A stretch of 64,000 bases of DNA from an uncultured Lachnospiraceae bacterium. Lineage in GTDB: Bacteria > Bacillota > Clostridia > Lachnospirales > Lachnospiraceae. Of this stretch, positions 55,681 to 64,000 are shown piece after piece. Every line of letters begins with the position of its first letter. Positions within the stretch are counted from its first letter, which is position 1. The notes under the pieces were generated by a model. It saw nothing but the letters and a program-made list of their open reading frames with translations, was not told the origin of the DNA and did not search any database. The DNA lies in assembly GCA_947243855.1 (NCBI GenBank), contig CAMXIK010000007.1, positions 1 through 64,000 of the forward strand, in the 5' to 3' direction. The position numbers and the translations under genes are program-made.

Positions 55681-56925
55681 TTATATTCTTTCAATCCGGT
55701 GGATCAGCAGGCCGCTTCTCAGCTTTGGCTCAAACCATGTAGATTTCGGAGGCATCAGCTTTCCCGCATCCGAGACGGCAAAAAGCTCGTGAATATCCGT
55801 GGGAAACATGGCAAAAGCCACCTTAGCATCCGTATGAACCCGCCGTTCCAGTTCCTTAAGGCCTCTGATCCCGCCCACAAAATCTATCCGGGTATCCACC
55901 TTCGGGTCCATAATGCCAAAAACCGGTTCTAACACATATTTTTGTAAAACCGCCACATCCAGATCCTCCACCGGATCTCCTGTATAACAATCGTTATTGA
56001 TAACAAGACGATACCAGTCACCCTGATAATACATGCCGATCTCGCCTTTTCGTTTCGGATGATAGGGTTCTTTTCCCTGCTTTTCCACCGCGAAAGACCG
56101 GGCGATTTTCTCCAAAAACGTACTCTCGTCAAAGTTCTTTTCCGGCTTCACCACCCGGTTATAATCCATAATCATGAGCTGATCGTCTGGAAACAACACG
56201 GAAAGGAAATAATTAAACTCCTCTTTTCCTGTATAACCCGGGAAGGCCGTCCGCCTTTTTTGGGAGACACGCACCGCCGACGCGCACCTATGATGCCCAT
56301 CCGCGATATAAATTTCGCCTACCTTGGAAAAAGCCTCCTGAATCCGCCGCACGGCCTCTTCCTCGTCAATGACCCAAAGCCTGTGCGTGATGCCGTCCGT
56401 GGCCGTAAAATCATAAACCGGCTCGCCCGCCATCGCACGTTTTACCTCCCGCTCAATTTCCTCTCTTCTGCGGTATGCCAAAAAAATCGGCCCAGTCTGG
56501 GCGCTGCAGACATCCACATGACGGATACGGTCAGCCTCCTTGTCGGCGCGGGTATTCTCGTGCTTCTTAATCACCTGTTTCTCATAATCGTCCACCGAAG
56601 CGCAGGCGCCGATGCCCACTTGGGATCTGCCCTCCATCACAAGTTCATAGACATAATATGCCGCTTTGGACTCCTGTATGAAAAGCCCCTCCTCTATCAT
56701 CTGGTCAAGCATTTCCCTTGCCTTTTCATACACTTCGGGCGCATACATATCGTAGTCTGCCGCAAATTGCGTCTCCGGCCTGTCTATCCGAAGAAAGCTA
56801 TAGCCGTCCCCCTTCACAGCCTCCCTCGCCTCTTCCCTGCTGTAAACATCATACGGGAGCGCCGCGATTTTCTCTGCAAGGTCAGCCCTTGGCCGGACCG
56901 CCTGAAATGGAATAATATTCGCCAT
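55681..56925 (-). CDS. DUF1015-family protein beside the serine genes
   Basis: Protein of 414 aa of DUF1015. Family features are IIPFQAVRP at the start, ALPYDVYSREEAR, and the central ADGHHRCASA (about 209-218). The DGHHR segment resembles the active-site strand of the ParB/sulfiredoxin fold, which includes free-serine kinases; that relationship is inference. It lies upstream of glgB by 26 nt and near serA and serC. No activity is known to me. The start is ATG 56925 with GGAAGGGAT upstream. Confidence 0.85.
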   Translation of the reverse strand: MANIIPFQAVRPRADLAEKIAALPYDVYSREEAREAVKGDGYSFLRIDRPETQFAADYDMYAPEVYEKAREMLDQMIEEGLFIQESKAAYYVYELVMEGRSQVGIGACASVDDYEKQVIKKHENTRADKEADRIRHVDVCSAQTGPIFLAYRRREEIEREVKRAMAGEPVYDFTATDGITHRLWVIDEEEAVRRIQEAFSKVGEIYIADGHHRCASAVRVSQKRRTAFPGYTGKEEFNYFLSVLFPDDQLMIMDYNRVVKPEKNFDESTFLEKIARSFAVEKQGKEPYHPKRKGEIGMYYQGDWYRLVINNDCYTGDPVEDLDVAVLQKYVLEPVFGIMDPKVDTRIDFVGGIRGLKELERRVHTDAKVAFAMFPTDIHELFAVSDAGKLMPPKSTWFEPKLRSGLLIHRIERI

Positions 56926-57044
56926 AAGTAATCCCTTCCTCCCGCCTGCGCAGGACGTATGTATTTATTTTAACAAATTCCACTGTGCACCACAAGAACT
57001 TTGTGCTATGATTATAACGATCAAAAAAGAAAGGAAGTGCAGAC

Positions 57045-57329
57045 ATGACAGCAGACGAACAAAAAATTCTCGATAAAATTAACGCTTACGCGGAAACAGC
57101 TTTAGCAGACATCGATCCCCAGAAAACCCGAATTTCTTTTCAGTTGGAGGCTTTGAAACCCGTTATGGAGGAAATCGCAAAAGAAACGGGCAAATCTGTG
57201 GAGGATATCTTCATCCTTTACATGGATCTGGCCAGCGAAGCCGCCGTGGAGGCGGACAAAAAACTCCAAGCCGCCCTTGACGACGAGGAGGGAGCCGACT
57301 TTTCCTCTATTGCAAACCGGCTGAATTAA
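57045..57329 (+). CDS. Small helical protein of unknown function
   Basis: Acidic protein of 94 aa, probably all helical (EQKILDKINAYAETALADID, PVMEEIAKETGKSVEDIF, SEAAVEADKKLQAALDDE). It starts at ATG 57045 with AAAGGAAG upstream and is divergent from the DUF1015 gene with 119 nt between. It has its own terminator. I do not recognise a family. Confidence 0.65.
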   Translation: MTADEQKILDKINAYAETALADIDPQKTRISFQLEALKPVMEEIAKETGKSVEDIFILYMDLASEAAVEADKKLQAALDDEEGADFSSIANRLN

Positions 57330-57353
57330 TGATATTTGTAAGAAGCGCATAAG

Positions 57354-57388
57354 AAGGCCCGTCGGAAATCTCCCGGCGGGCCTTTCAT
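57354..57388. terminator. Terminator between the small gene and serA
   Basis: AAGGCCCGTCGG and CCGGCGGGCCTT form a 12-bp stem with one G-T pair and a T-rich end. It serves the small gene and the convergent serA. Confidence 0.82.
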
Positions 57389-57407
57389 TATTCCATGCAA
57401 ACGCTTG

Positions 57408-58577
57408 TTATTTTACAACCCTCACGCGGAACACCCCGTCTATCGACTGGAGTTTTTCGATAATCTCCTTGGAAGCGGGCTGCTCGATATCCAGCATGGT
57501 GTAAGCCACCTCTCCCCTTGACTTGTTCGTCATATCGGAGATATTGATATTGTTGTCGCCAAAGCAGGCGGTAAACTTCGTGATCATGTTGGCGATATTC
57601 TTGTGGAAAATCGCCACACGGCCTGCCTGTTCGCAAATGCCCATATCGCACTTCGGATAGTTTACGCTGTTGGCAATATTACCGTTTTCCAGATAATTTT
57701 TCAATTCCTTGACCGCCATCACCGCACAATTATCCTCAGACTCCTCCGTGGACGCGCCAAGGTGCGGAATCACAATACATCCTTCCTGCCCCGCCGTCGT
57801 GGCATTCGGGAAATCGGACACATATTTTCTCACCTTTCCAGCCTTAATGCTCTCCAAAACTGCTTTCTCGTCCACGAGAAGATCCCTTGCAAAGTTTAAG
57901 AGAATGACGCCATCCTTCATCTGGTCAAGCGCTTCTTTATTAATCATACCCTTGGTGGCATCCATCAACGGCACGTGGATGGTGATGATATCGCACTCCT
58001 GATAGATATCCTCTACATGAATCACATGCTTAACATCGCGGCTTAAATTCCATGCCGCATCCACGGAAACATAGGGATCATAGCCGTAAACTTCCATACC
58101 GAGGTGTTTTGCCACATTGGCCACCCTGACGCCGATCGCGCCAAGACCGATAATGCCCAGCTTCTTGCCCTCGATCTCCGTACCCGCAAAATTCTTCTTG
58201 GCTTTCTCGGCATTCTTGCCTACGTTCTCATCCGTCTGGTTCTCTTTCACCCACTCGATACCGCCCACAACGTCGCGGGAAGCCAGAAGCATACCTGCAA
58301 TGACAAGCTCCTTCACGCCGTTCGCGTTGGCGCCGGGGGTATTGAACACCACGATGCCCTTCTCTGCGCACTTGTCGAGGGGAATATTATTGACGCCAGC
58401 CCCCGCCCTCGCGATTGCCAAAAGGTTTTCGGGCAGCTCCATATCGTGCATGACGGCGCTTCTTACCAGAATGCCGTCCGCCTCCTCGATTTTCTCCGTC
58501 TTTTCATACTGATCGCTGAATTTCTCCAATCCCACCTGCGCAATGGGATTCAAACAATGATACTTAAACATTTGCAT
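57408..58577 (-). CDS. serA: D-3-phosphoglycerate dehydrogenase
   Basis: First enzyme of serine synthesis, 389 aa, oxidising 3-phosphoglycerate. The NAD site is LGIIGLGAIGVRVA (about 139-152). Catalytic Arg, Glu and His lie in NFARDLLVDE and CIVIPHLGASTEES. A C-terminal ACT domain (about 315-389) suggests feedback control by serine. It follows serC by 52 nt on the same strand. Confidence 0.94.
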   Translation of the reverse strand: MQMFKYHCLNPIAQVGLEKFSDQYEKTEKIEEADGILVRSAVMHDMELPENLLAIARAGAGVNNIPLDKCAEKGIVVFNTPGANANGVKELVIAGMLLASRDVVGGIEWVKENQTDENVGKNAEKAKKNFAGTEIEGKKLGIIGLGAIGVRVANVAKHLGMEVYGYDPYVSVDAAWNLSRDVKHVIHVEDIYQECDIITIHVPLMDATKGMINKEALDQMKDGVILLNFARDLLVDEKAVLESIKAGKVRKYVSDFPNATTAGQEGCIVIPHLGASTEESEDNCAVMAVKELKNYLENGNIANSVNYPKCDMGICEQAGRVAIFHKNIANMITKFTACFGDNNINISDMTNKSRGEVAYTMLDIEQPASKEIIEKLQSIDGVFRVRVVK

Positions 58578-58629
58578 TGCCTTCCTTTACTCGTTTATTA
58601 AATCACATATGTTATTATAATAATGCCGT

Positions 58630-59712
58630 TCAGGCGTTTTCTTTTTCGAAATCTCTCATAAAGGCAACCAGCTTCTCCACGCCTTCCACTGGCATCGCGT
58701 TATAGATGCTGGCGCGCATACCGCCTACGGTTCTGTGGCCTTTCAGATTCACAAATCCGGCCGCCGTCGCTTCCTTGATAAACTTAGCGTCCGTCTCCTC
58801 GTTTCCTGTCACAAAAGGTACGTTCATCAGGGAGCGGTCTTCTTTTCTCACCGTGCCCTTAAACAGACTGCTCTCATCCAAGAAATCATAAAGAATTTTG
58901 GCCTTCTTCTCGTTTAAAGCCTTCATGGCTTCCAAACCGCCGTTTTTCAACAGCCACTTGAACACCTTGCCGCAGATATAAATACCGTAGCAGGGCGGCG
59001 TATTGTAAAGCGAATCGTTATCCGCATGCACTTTAAACTTCATCATGGTAGGCGTACCTGGCAGCGTCTCCTCTGTCAAAAGATCCTCCCTGATAATCAC
59101 CACCTGCGTGCCCGCTGGGCCTACATTTTTCTGCACGCCCGCATAGATCAAACCGTATTTGGTCACATCCATGGGCTCTGACAAAAAGCAGGAAGACACG
59201 TCGGAAACCAGAATCTTTCCCTTGGTGTTCGGCAGCGTATGGTATTTGGTGCCATAGATCGTATTGTTCTCACAAATATAAACATAATCCATATCATCCG
59301 TTATGGGAAGATCAGAACAATCCGGAATGTAAGAAAACGTCTCATCCGCAGAGGACGCAAGCTCCACCGCTTCCCCGTAAATCTTTGCCTCGGCAAACGC
59401 CTTCTTTGCCCACTGGCCGGTCAGGATATAACCCGCCTTGCGGTTCTTCATCAGATTCATCGGCACGGACGCAAACAAAAGACTGGCGCCGCCCTGTAAA
59501 AACAATACCTTATAGTTATCCGGAATGTTTAAAAGCGTGCGAAGATCCGCTTCCGCCTCCTTAATGATCGTGTCATACACCTTCGACCGATGGCTCATCT
59601 CCATGACCGACATTCCCGATCCCTTGTAATCGAGCATTTCTTCCGCAGCTTCCTTCAACACTTCTTCCGGCAAAACCGCGGGACCCGCTGAAAAATTATA
59701 GACTCTGGACAC
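58630..59712 (-). CDS. serC: Phosphoserine aminotransferase
   Basis: PLP enzyme of 360 aa making O-phosphoserine. YNFSAGPAVLP at the N-terminus and YAGVQKNVGPAG (PLP lysine) are typical. The GTG start at 59712 has GGAGG 8 nt upstream and gives the family length; the track start 15 codons earlier lacks support. It is transcribed ahead of serA. No serB is visible in the window. Confidence 0.95.
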   Translation of the reverse strand: MSRVYNFSAGPAVLPEEVLKEAAEEMLDYKGSGMSVMEMSHRSKVYDTIIKEAEADLRTLLNIPDNYKVLFLQGGASLLFASVPMNLMKNRKAGYILTGQWAKKAFAEAKIYGEAVELASSADETFSYIPDCSDLPITDDMDYVYICENNTIYGTKYHTLPNTKGKILVSDVSSCFLSEPMDVTKYGLIYAGVQKNVGPAGTQVVIIREDLLTEETLPGTPTMMKFKVHADNDSLYNTPPCYGIYICGKVFKWLLKNGGLEAMKALNEKKAKILYDFLDESSLFKGTVRKEDRSLMNVPFVTGNEETDAKFIKEATAAGFVNLKGHRTVGGMRASIYNAMPVEGVEKLVAFMRDFEKENA

Positions 59713-59796
59713 TGTTATCTCCTCCCGTTTTTCCTCGTTTCCATTTTCAAAAACCAAAGTTCATTTTACGCTTTTCGCGCGCTTTCGTCAATTACT

Positions 59797-61194
59797 TTAA
59801 TAAAACATAATAACCGGCGTCCCTACCTCCGCCATATCGAAAAGCTGCTCCATCGCCGCACGGGGCGTATTGATGCAGCCGTGGGAACCGTTTGTCTGAT
59901 AGATCGTCCCGCCAAACTTCCCACGCCAAGCCGCGTCGTGGATACCGATATTGCCCTTTACCGGCATCCAGAAATCCACATGAGAGGCATAATTTGGGCC
60001 GCGCAGAATACGGTTTTTTTGTTTCGCGTACACAAAATTAACGCCGGAGGGCGTTCCCATTCTACGGGACGTGTTTCCTGTCACGATAGGCGTATCAATC
60101 TGGAGAACGCCGTCCACGTAATAGTACATCTTCTGCTCTCCCATATCCACTTCTATGTAGGTGGAGCCGATATCTTCCTTCCCCTGTTCCCATGCTTCCT
60201 GCGTATAAACCGGCCTGTGAACCTCGTTTTTCTTATCGTGAAAGGCCTGCGTCAAATAGTCCACTTCCGCCTTTTTGTCAATCTTGTTACCATAAAGGCC
60301 GCCCTCCACCGTCACCAGATCCCCTCTGGTGGACAGAAACTGCCTGCTGGCTCCCACCGTATCATACTCGGCCGCCAACGCTTCCACAAAATCTTCGATT
60401 GCATTCTCCTTTAACTGCAGTTCTCCCGATTCGTCAAACAAAAAACGGCCGTTCTCATCCGTTGCAATCCAGTCGCATACCACGGAAGCATCCACTGGAA
60501 CTTCATCCGCCCCCATCTGGTAAACGATGCCGCACTGCTGAAAGCGCGCCAGTTTCTCCCAAAGCTCCAACGTCTCCTGCATCTGCGCCGTCAGTTCCAA
60601 ATTGTGATAACATCCGGCTTCCACAAGGGACACCTCCGTTTGGGAATCCTCAACCGCCGCAAGCACCGCGCCTCTAGCCTGCTCTAACGCGAGAACGTCT
60701 ACCCGCTCATTGACCAGCGCATAGCCTTGGGCTGTGCGGACAATCTCCACCCTGCGGTCTTTCTCCTTTTTTTCCTCCCGGCAGAAAGGCAGCGCCGCAA
60801 AGCACGCTTCAAATGCGTCGTGGTCATAGGATACCACCGGCGCAAGCTCTACCTGATGTTTTCCTAACAGACTGTCCACCCACATCCATGGATTCTGTCG
60901 TTTCTGATAGATCTCAAGCGCCTTCCTAAAATCAAATTGATAGGAAATCTCTTCTGCGGTTATCACATAGCTGTTGCCGTCCTTATCCGTCACGGTAACG
61001 CCTTCATATGAGAAGTCCTTTGCAAGCTCCTCGTTTACCTCCTGAATGCTCTTTCCGGTACAATAAACCCCGTTAATCCATGTCCCGTAGGTAAACGCGT
61101 TGCGGTAGTAAACGGCAAGCCCGACATAAACTGCCATCAGACTGACAGCGGCAATGCCAAACATGACCGCCATATGCTTTAGTAGTCTCTTCAT
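59797..61194 (-). CDS. Membrane-anchored L,D-transpeptidase
   Basis: Cell-wall enzyme of 465 aa. One N-terminal membrane anchor (HMAVMFGIAAVSLMAVYVGLAVYY) is followed by two putative peptidoglycan-binding domains, then a YkuD domain with the catalytic segment GSHGCINTP (Cys near 441) and a preceding IGIHDAAW. It should form 3-3 peptide cross-links or attach proteins to the wall. It begins 5 nt after the ilvB stop, so it is probably co-transcribed with ilv genes. Confidence 0.92.
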   Translation of the reverse strand: MKRLLKHMAVMFGIAAVSLMAVYVGLAVYYRNAFTYGTWINGVYCTGKSIQEVNEELAKDFSYEGVTVTDKDGNSYVITAEEISYQFDFRKALEIYQKRQNPWMWVDSLLGKHQVELAPVVSYDHDAFEACFAALPFCREEKKEKDRRVEIVRTAQGYALVNERVDVLALEQARGAVLAAVEDSQTEVSLVEAGCYHNLELTAQMQETLELWEKLARFQQCGIVYQMGADEVPVDASVVCDWIATDENGRFLFDESGELQLKENAIEDFVEALAAEYDTVGASRQFLSTRGDLVTVEGGLYGNKIDKKAEVDYLTQAFHDKKNEVHRPVYTQEAWEQGKEDIGSTYIEVDMGEQKMYYYVDGVLQIDTPIVTGNTSRRMGTPSGVNFVYAKQKNRILRGPNYASHVDFWMPVKGNIGIHDAAWRGKFGGTIYQTNGSHGCINTPRAAMEQLFDMAEVGTPVIMFY

Positions 61195-61199
61195 AACAA

Positions 61200-62888
61200 T
61201 CAGCTCTTCTGTTCGCGCGCCTCCAGATCTCCTGCATCAAAGGCATCACTGATCGGCGCCCCCGCAGGCACCATAGGGAATACCTTGTCGTCCTTCGGTA
61301 TGATACAATTTAATAACACTGGTTTCTTTAAAGCGACCGCCTTCTCGATGGCAGGCGCGACCTCTTCCTTTTTCGTCACCAAAATAGCCTCGCAGCCAAG
61401 TCCCTCCGCCACTTTGCAGAAATCCACGCCGTCGTCGAGAACCGTGTGGGAATACCGCTGTCCGTAGAACAAAGTCTGCCACTGTCTCACCATACCAAGC
61501 ACATGGTTATTGATGACCACCTGAATAATTGGTATATTATAGCGGCTGGCGGTTGCCAGTTCGTTCATATTCATGCGGAAACACCCGTCGCCCGCAATGT
61601 TGATGCAGATTTTATCGGGCTGGCCCATCTTCGCGCCGATACACGCGCCAAGGCCGTAACCCATCGTACCGAGGCCGCCGGAAGTAAGAAGTGTCCGCGG
61701 CGCGCTGTAGCGGTAATACTGTGCCGCCCACATCTGATGCTGCCCTACGTCCGTGGTGATAATGGCCTCCCCCTTTGTCACCCGGTCGATCTCCTCCATA
61801 ATATAGGGACAGGAAAGCACGCTCTCATCATAGCTTAACGGATATTTCTCTTTCAGCTCTGCGATATGCGCCATCCATTCTTCGTGATTCTGCGCCACCA
61901 AGCGTCCGTTCAGTTTGGAAAGGACTTCTTTTAAATCCCCCACCAAAGAAACGTCGGTCTTGATATTTTTATTGATCTCCGCCGCGTCCACGTCTATATG
62001 CAGCACCTTCGCATGCTCTGCAAACTTTTGTGGATTCCCCACCACACGGTCGGAAAAACGCGCTCCCAGCGCAATCAGAAGATCGCATTCGCTGACGCCG
62101 AAGTTGGAGGTTTTAGTGCCGTGCATACCGATCATTCCCGTGTATCTCTCATCGTGCCCGTCGACCACGCCTTTTCCCATCAACGTATCGCAGACAGGCG
62201 CATCCAAGAGTTTTGCAAACTCTCTTACTTCCTTGTACGCCTCGGAGATCACCGCGCCGCCGCCCACATAGATAAAGGGCTTCTTTGCGCTCTCCAAAAG
62301 CTTCACGGCTTCCGCCAGCTCTTCCTCTGTGTACCGCCCTGTCTTCTCCACATTCTCTGGAAGTTTTTTCTCATAATCGCAGCTATTCGCCGTCACGTCC
62401 TTCGTGATATCCACGAGAACCGGCCCCGGCCGGCCGCTCCTAGCGATCGTAAACGCCTTCCTGAGCGTATCCGCCAGAATATTCACATCCTTTACGATAT
62501 AATTATGCTTAGTAATCGGCATGGTGATTCCCGCGATATCCACCTCCTGAAAAGAGTCCTTTCCCAGAAGAGGCAGATTCACATTACAAGTGATCGCCAC
62601 CATGGGCACCGAATCCATATATGCCGTAGCGATACCCGTCACCAGATTGGTCGCGCCCGGCCCGCTGGTCGCCAGACAAACGCCTACCTTTCCCGTAGCT
62701 CTCGCATAACCGTCCGCCGCGTGGGCCGCCCCCTGCTCATGGGACGACAAAATATGAGTAATCTCATCGCTGTGCTGATACAGAGCATCGTACACATTCA
62801 AAATCGTGCCGCCGGGGTAACCAAACACCGTGTCAACTCCCTGCTCTTTGAGACATTCCACTACAATCTGCGCACCTGTCAAAACCAT
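61200..62888 (-). CDS. ilvB: Acetolactate synthase large subunit
   Basis: ThDP enzyme of 562 aa for branched-chain amino-acid synthesis. The catalytic Glu is in SSHEQGAAHAADGYAR (about 50). The ThDP/Mg site is GDGCFRMNMNELATASRYNIPI. FAD-domain and LGARFSDRVVG signatures are present. The start at 62888 follows GGAGG and lies 12 nt after the ilvD stop. No small regulatory subunit gene is seen downstream. Confidence 0.94.
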   Translation of the reverse strand: MVLTGAQIVVECLKEQGVDTVFGYPGGTILNVYDALYQHSDEITHILSSHEQGAAHAADGYARATGKVGVCLATSGPGATNLVTGIATAYMDSVPMVAITCNVNLPLLGKDSFQEVDIAGITMPITKHNYIVKDVNILADTLRKAFTIARSGRPGPVLVDITKDVTANSCDYEKKLPENVEKTGRYTEEELAEAVKLLESAKKPFIYVGGGAVISEAYKEVREFAKLLDAPVCDTLMGKGVVDGHDERYTGMIGMHGTKTSNFGVSECDLLIALGARFSDRVVGNPQKFAEHAKVLHIDVDAAEINKNIKTDVSLVGDLKEVLSKLNGRLVAQNHEEWMAHIAELKEKYPLSYDESVLSCPYIMEEIDRVTKGEAIITTDVGQHQMWAAQYYRYSAPRTLLTSGGLGTMGYGLGACIGAKMGQPDKICINIAGDGCFRMNMNELATASRYNIPIIQVVINNHVLGMVRQWQTLFYGQRYSHTVLDDGVDFCKVAEGLGCEAILVTKKEEVAPAIEKAVALKKPVLLNCIIPKDDKVFPMVPAGAPISDAFDAGDLEAREQKS

Positions 62889-62900
62889 GTCTTATCCTCC

Positions 62901-64000
62901 TTACTTCGCCTTCGGAATCTCCAAAATCGCGCCCCTGTTGCCGCTGGTCACCATTTCTCTGTACCTTGCGAGATAACCGCTGGTCACCTTGGGTTCCCTT
63001 GGCTGCCACTTCGCACGCCTCGCCGCCAATTCCTCATCAGACACCTTGACATCCAGTTTCATATTCGGAATATCGATGCTGATGATATCGCCCTCTTCCA
63101 CTAAGGCAATGGGGCCTCCCACAGCCGCCTCCGGCGACACATGACCGATGGATGCGCCTCTGGATGCGCCGGAAAAACGTCCGTCTGTGATTAACGCCAC
63201 GCTGGAGCCTAATCCCATACCGGCAATAGCCGAGGTAGGATTTAACATTTCCCGCATGCCCGGGCCGCCCTTGGGGCCTTCATAACGGATCACCACCACG
63301 TCTCCGGCCACGATTTTACCACCTTTGATCGCGTCGATCGCGTCCTCCTCGCACTCAAACACGCGGGCCGGCCCTTCGTGCACCATCATCTCCTCCACCA
63401 CGGCGGAACGCTTTACCACGCTGCCGTCGGGCGCAAGATTGCCCTTCAACACGGCAAGACCGCCTGTCTTACTGTAAGGATTCTCCACCGTCCGAATAAC
63501 ATCTGTATTTTTATTAACCGCATTCTTGATATTTTCCCCGATCGTCTCCCCCGTGACGGTCATGCAGTCCGTATGAAGCAGGCCGATGTCCGCCAGCTCC
63601 TTCATCACCGCGTAGACGCCGCCAGCCTCGTTCAGATCTTCCATATAGGTCGGGCCCGCCGGCGCCAGGTGGCACACGTTGGGCGTCTTTTCGCTGATCT
63701 CGTTGGCAAAGGAAATGTCAAAATCAAAACCGATCTCATGGGCGATCGCCGGCAGATGCAGCATAGAGTTTGTGGAACAGCCAAGCGCCATATCCACCGT
63801 CAGCGCATTTAAAACAGCGTCCTTTGTCATGATATCCCTCGGCCTGATATTCTTTTCGAGCAGCTTCATCACCGCCATACCCGCATGCTTCGCCAGCTTG
63901 ATACGCTCGGAATAGACGGCGGGAATGGTGCCGTTACCGCGAAGTCCCATGCCCAGCGCCTCGGTGAGACAGTTCATGGAATTGGCCGTATACATACCAG
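62901..64000 (-). CDS. ilvD: Dihydroxy-acid dehydratase, 5' end beyond the window
   Basis: The C-terminal 366 or so residues of IlvD, the Fe-S dehydratase before transamination in valine and isoleucine synthesis. [30 protein letters not shown] and [21 protein letters not shown] are family signatures. The frame is open to base 64000, so the track start at 63995 is only an internal ATG. It is followed directly by ilvB. Confidence 0.95.
   Translation of the reverse strand, partial: GMYTANSMNCLTEALGMGLRGNGTIPAVYSERIKLAKHAGMAVMKLLEKNIRPRDIMTKDAVLNALTVDMALGCSTNSMLHLPAIAHEIGFDFDISFANEISEKTPNVCHLAPAGPTYMEDLNEAGGVYAVMKELADIGLLHTDCMTVTGETIGENIKNAVNKNTDVIRTVENPYSKTGGLAVLKGNLAPDGSVVKRSAVVEEMMVHEGPARVFECEEDAIDAIKGGKIVAGDVVVIRYEGPKGGPGMREMLNPTSAIAGMGLGSSVALITDGRFSGASRGASIGHVSPEAAVGGPIALVEEGDIISIDIPNMKLDVKVSDEELAARRAKWQPREPKVTSGYLARYREMVTSGNRGAILEIPKAK

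Noticed and set aside
61998-63104. 368-aa plus-strand ORF
   Set aside because: Antisense to ilvB and ilvD; composition is typical of a reverse-frame shadow.

Overview
The window reads as chromosome of a spore-forming, anaerobic, low-to-moderate GC Clostridia member, most likely a Lachnospiraceae. The support is spoIVA and a CotF-like coat protein, an oxygen-independent class III ribonucleotide reductase with NrdR-type boxes, a GGGtGRT/NifU-like gene pair, glgB, potABCD, and many DUF families common in gut Lachnospiraceae. The species cannot be named from the sequence alone.

Layout. 1-9787: a complete type I-E CRISPR-Cas locus on the minus strand: cas3, cas8e (cse1), cse2, cas7e, cas5e, cas6e, cas1, and cas2 fused to a DnaQ-type exonuclease. 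The array runs off the left edge; 12 identical 28-nt repeats are visible. 9824-10586: a RelE-like toxin and an AbrB-like antitoxin lie directly upstream of cas3. The only strong promoter I can see for the locus (TTGACG-N17-TATAAT) lies in front of the antitoxin, so the TA pair probably forms the head of the CRISPR-Cas operon. 10664-13311: spoIVA and a lactonase-like beta-propeller gene. 13429-17948: a cupin-type regulator with its own promoter and operator, followed by potABCD (spermidine/putrescine uptake). 17949-25107: an accessory stretch with a frameshifted antitoxin remnant, a split DUF4352 gene, an XRE repressor with a 14-bp-arm palindrome, a divergent Ser/Thr kinase and HTH pair, a second TA pair (PIN/AbrB), lipoproteins and a PIN-like nuclease. 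Two copies of a repeated terminator element lie here.

25163-43140 holds an esterase, a hybrid histidine kinase, a coat protein, a DUF4153 membrane protein, three PAS/GGDEF/EAL proteins (one with an intact GGDEF, two with an EAL and a degenerate GGDEF), the GGGtGRT/NifU-like pair, a left-handed beta-helix protein, topB and a DUF234-type ATPase. 43210-47538 holds argH-asd and an ABC ATPase/permease pair without a binding protein. 47630-64000 holds a GtrII-like membrane glucosyltransferase, nrdD-nrdG, a tRNA-Thr(CGT), an MscS channel, glgB with a long coiled-coil tail, DUF1015 beside serA and serC, an L,D-transpeptidase, ilvB and a partial ilvD cut by the right edge.

The most interesting points are the shared TA/CRISPR-Cas transcription unit with a palindrome at its start site, a non-adjacent duplicated spacer, the DUF1015 protein beside the serine genes, the GGGtGRT/NifU-like pair, the GlgB tail overlapping mscS, and two families of short dispersed intergenic repeats.
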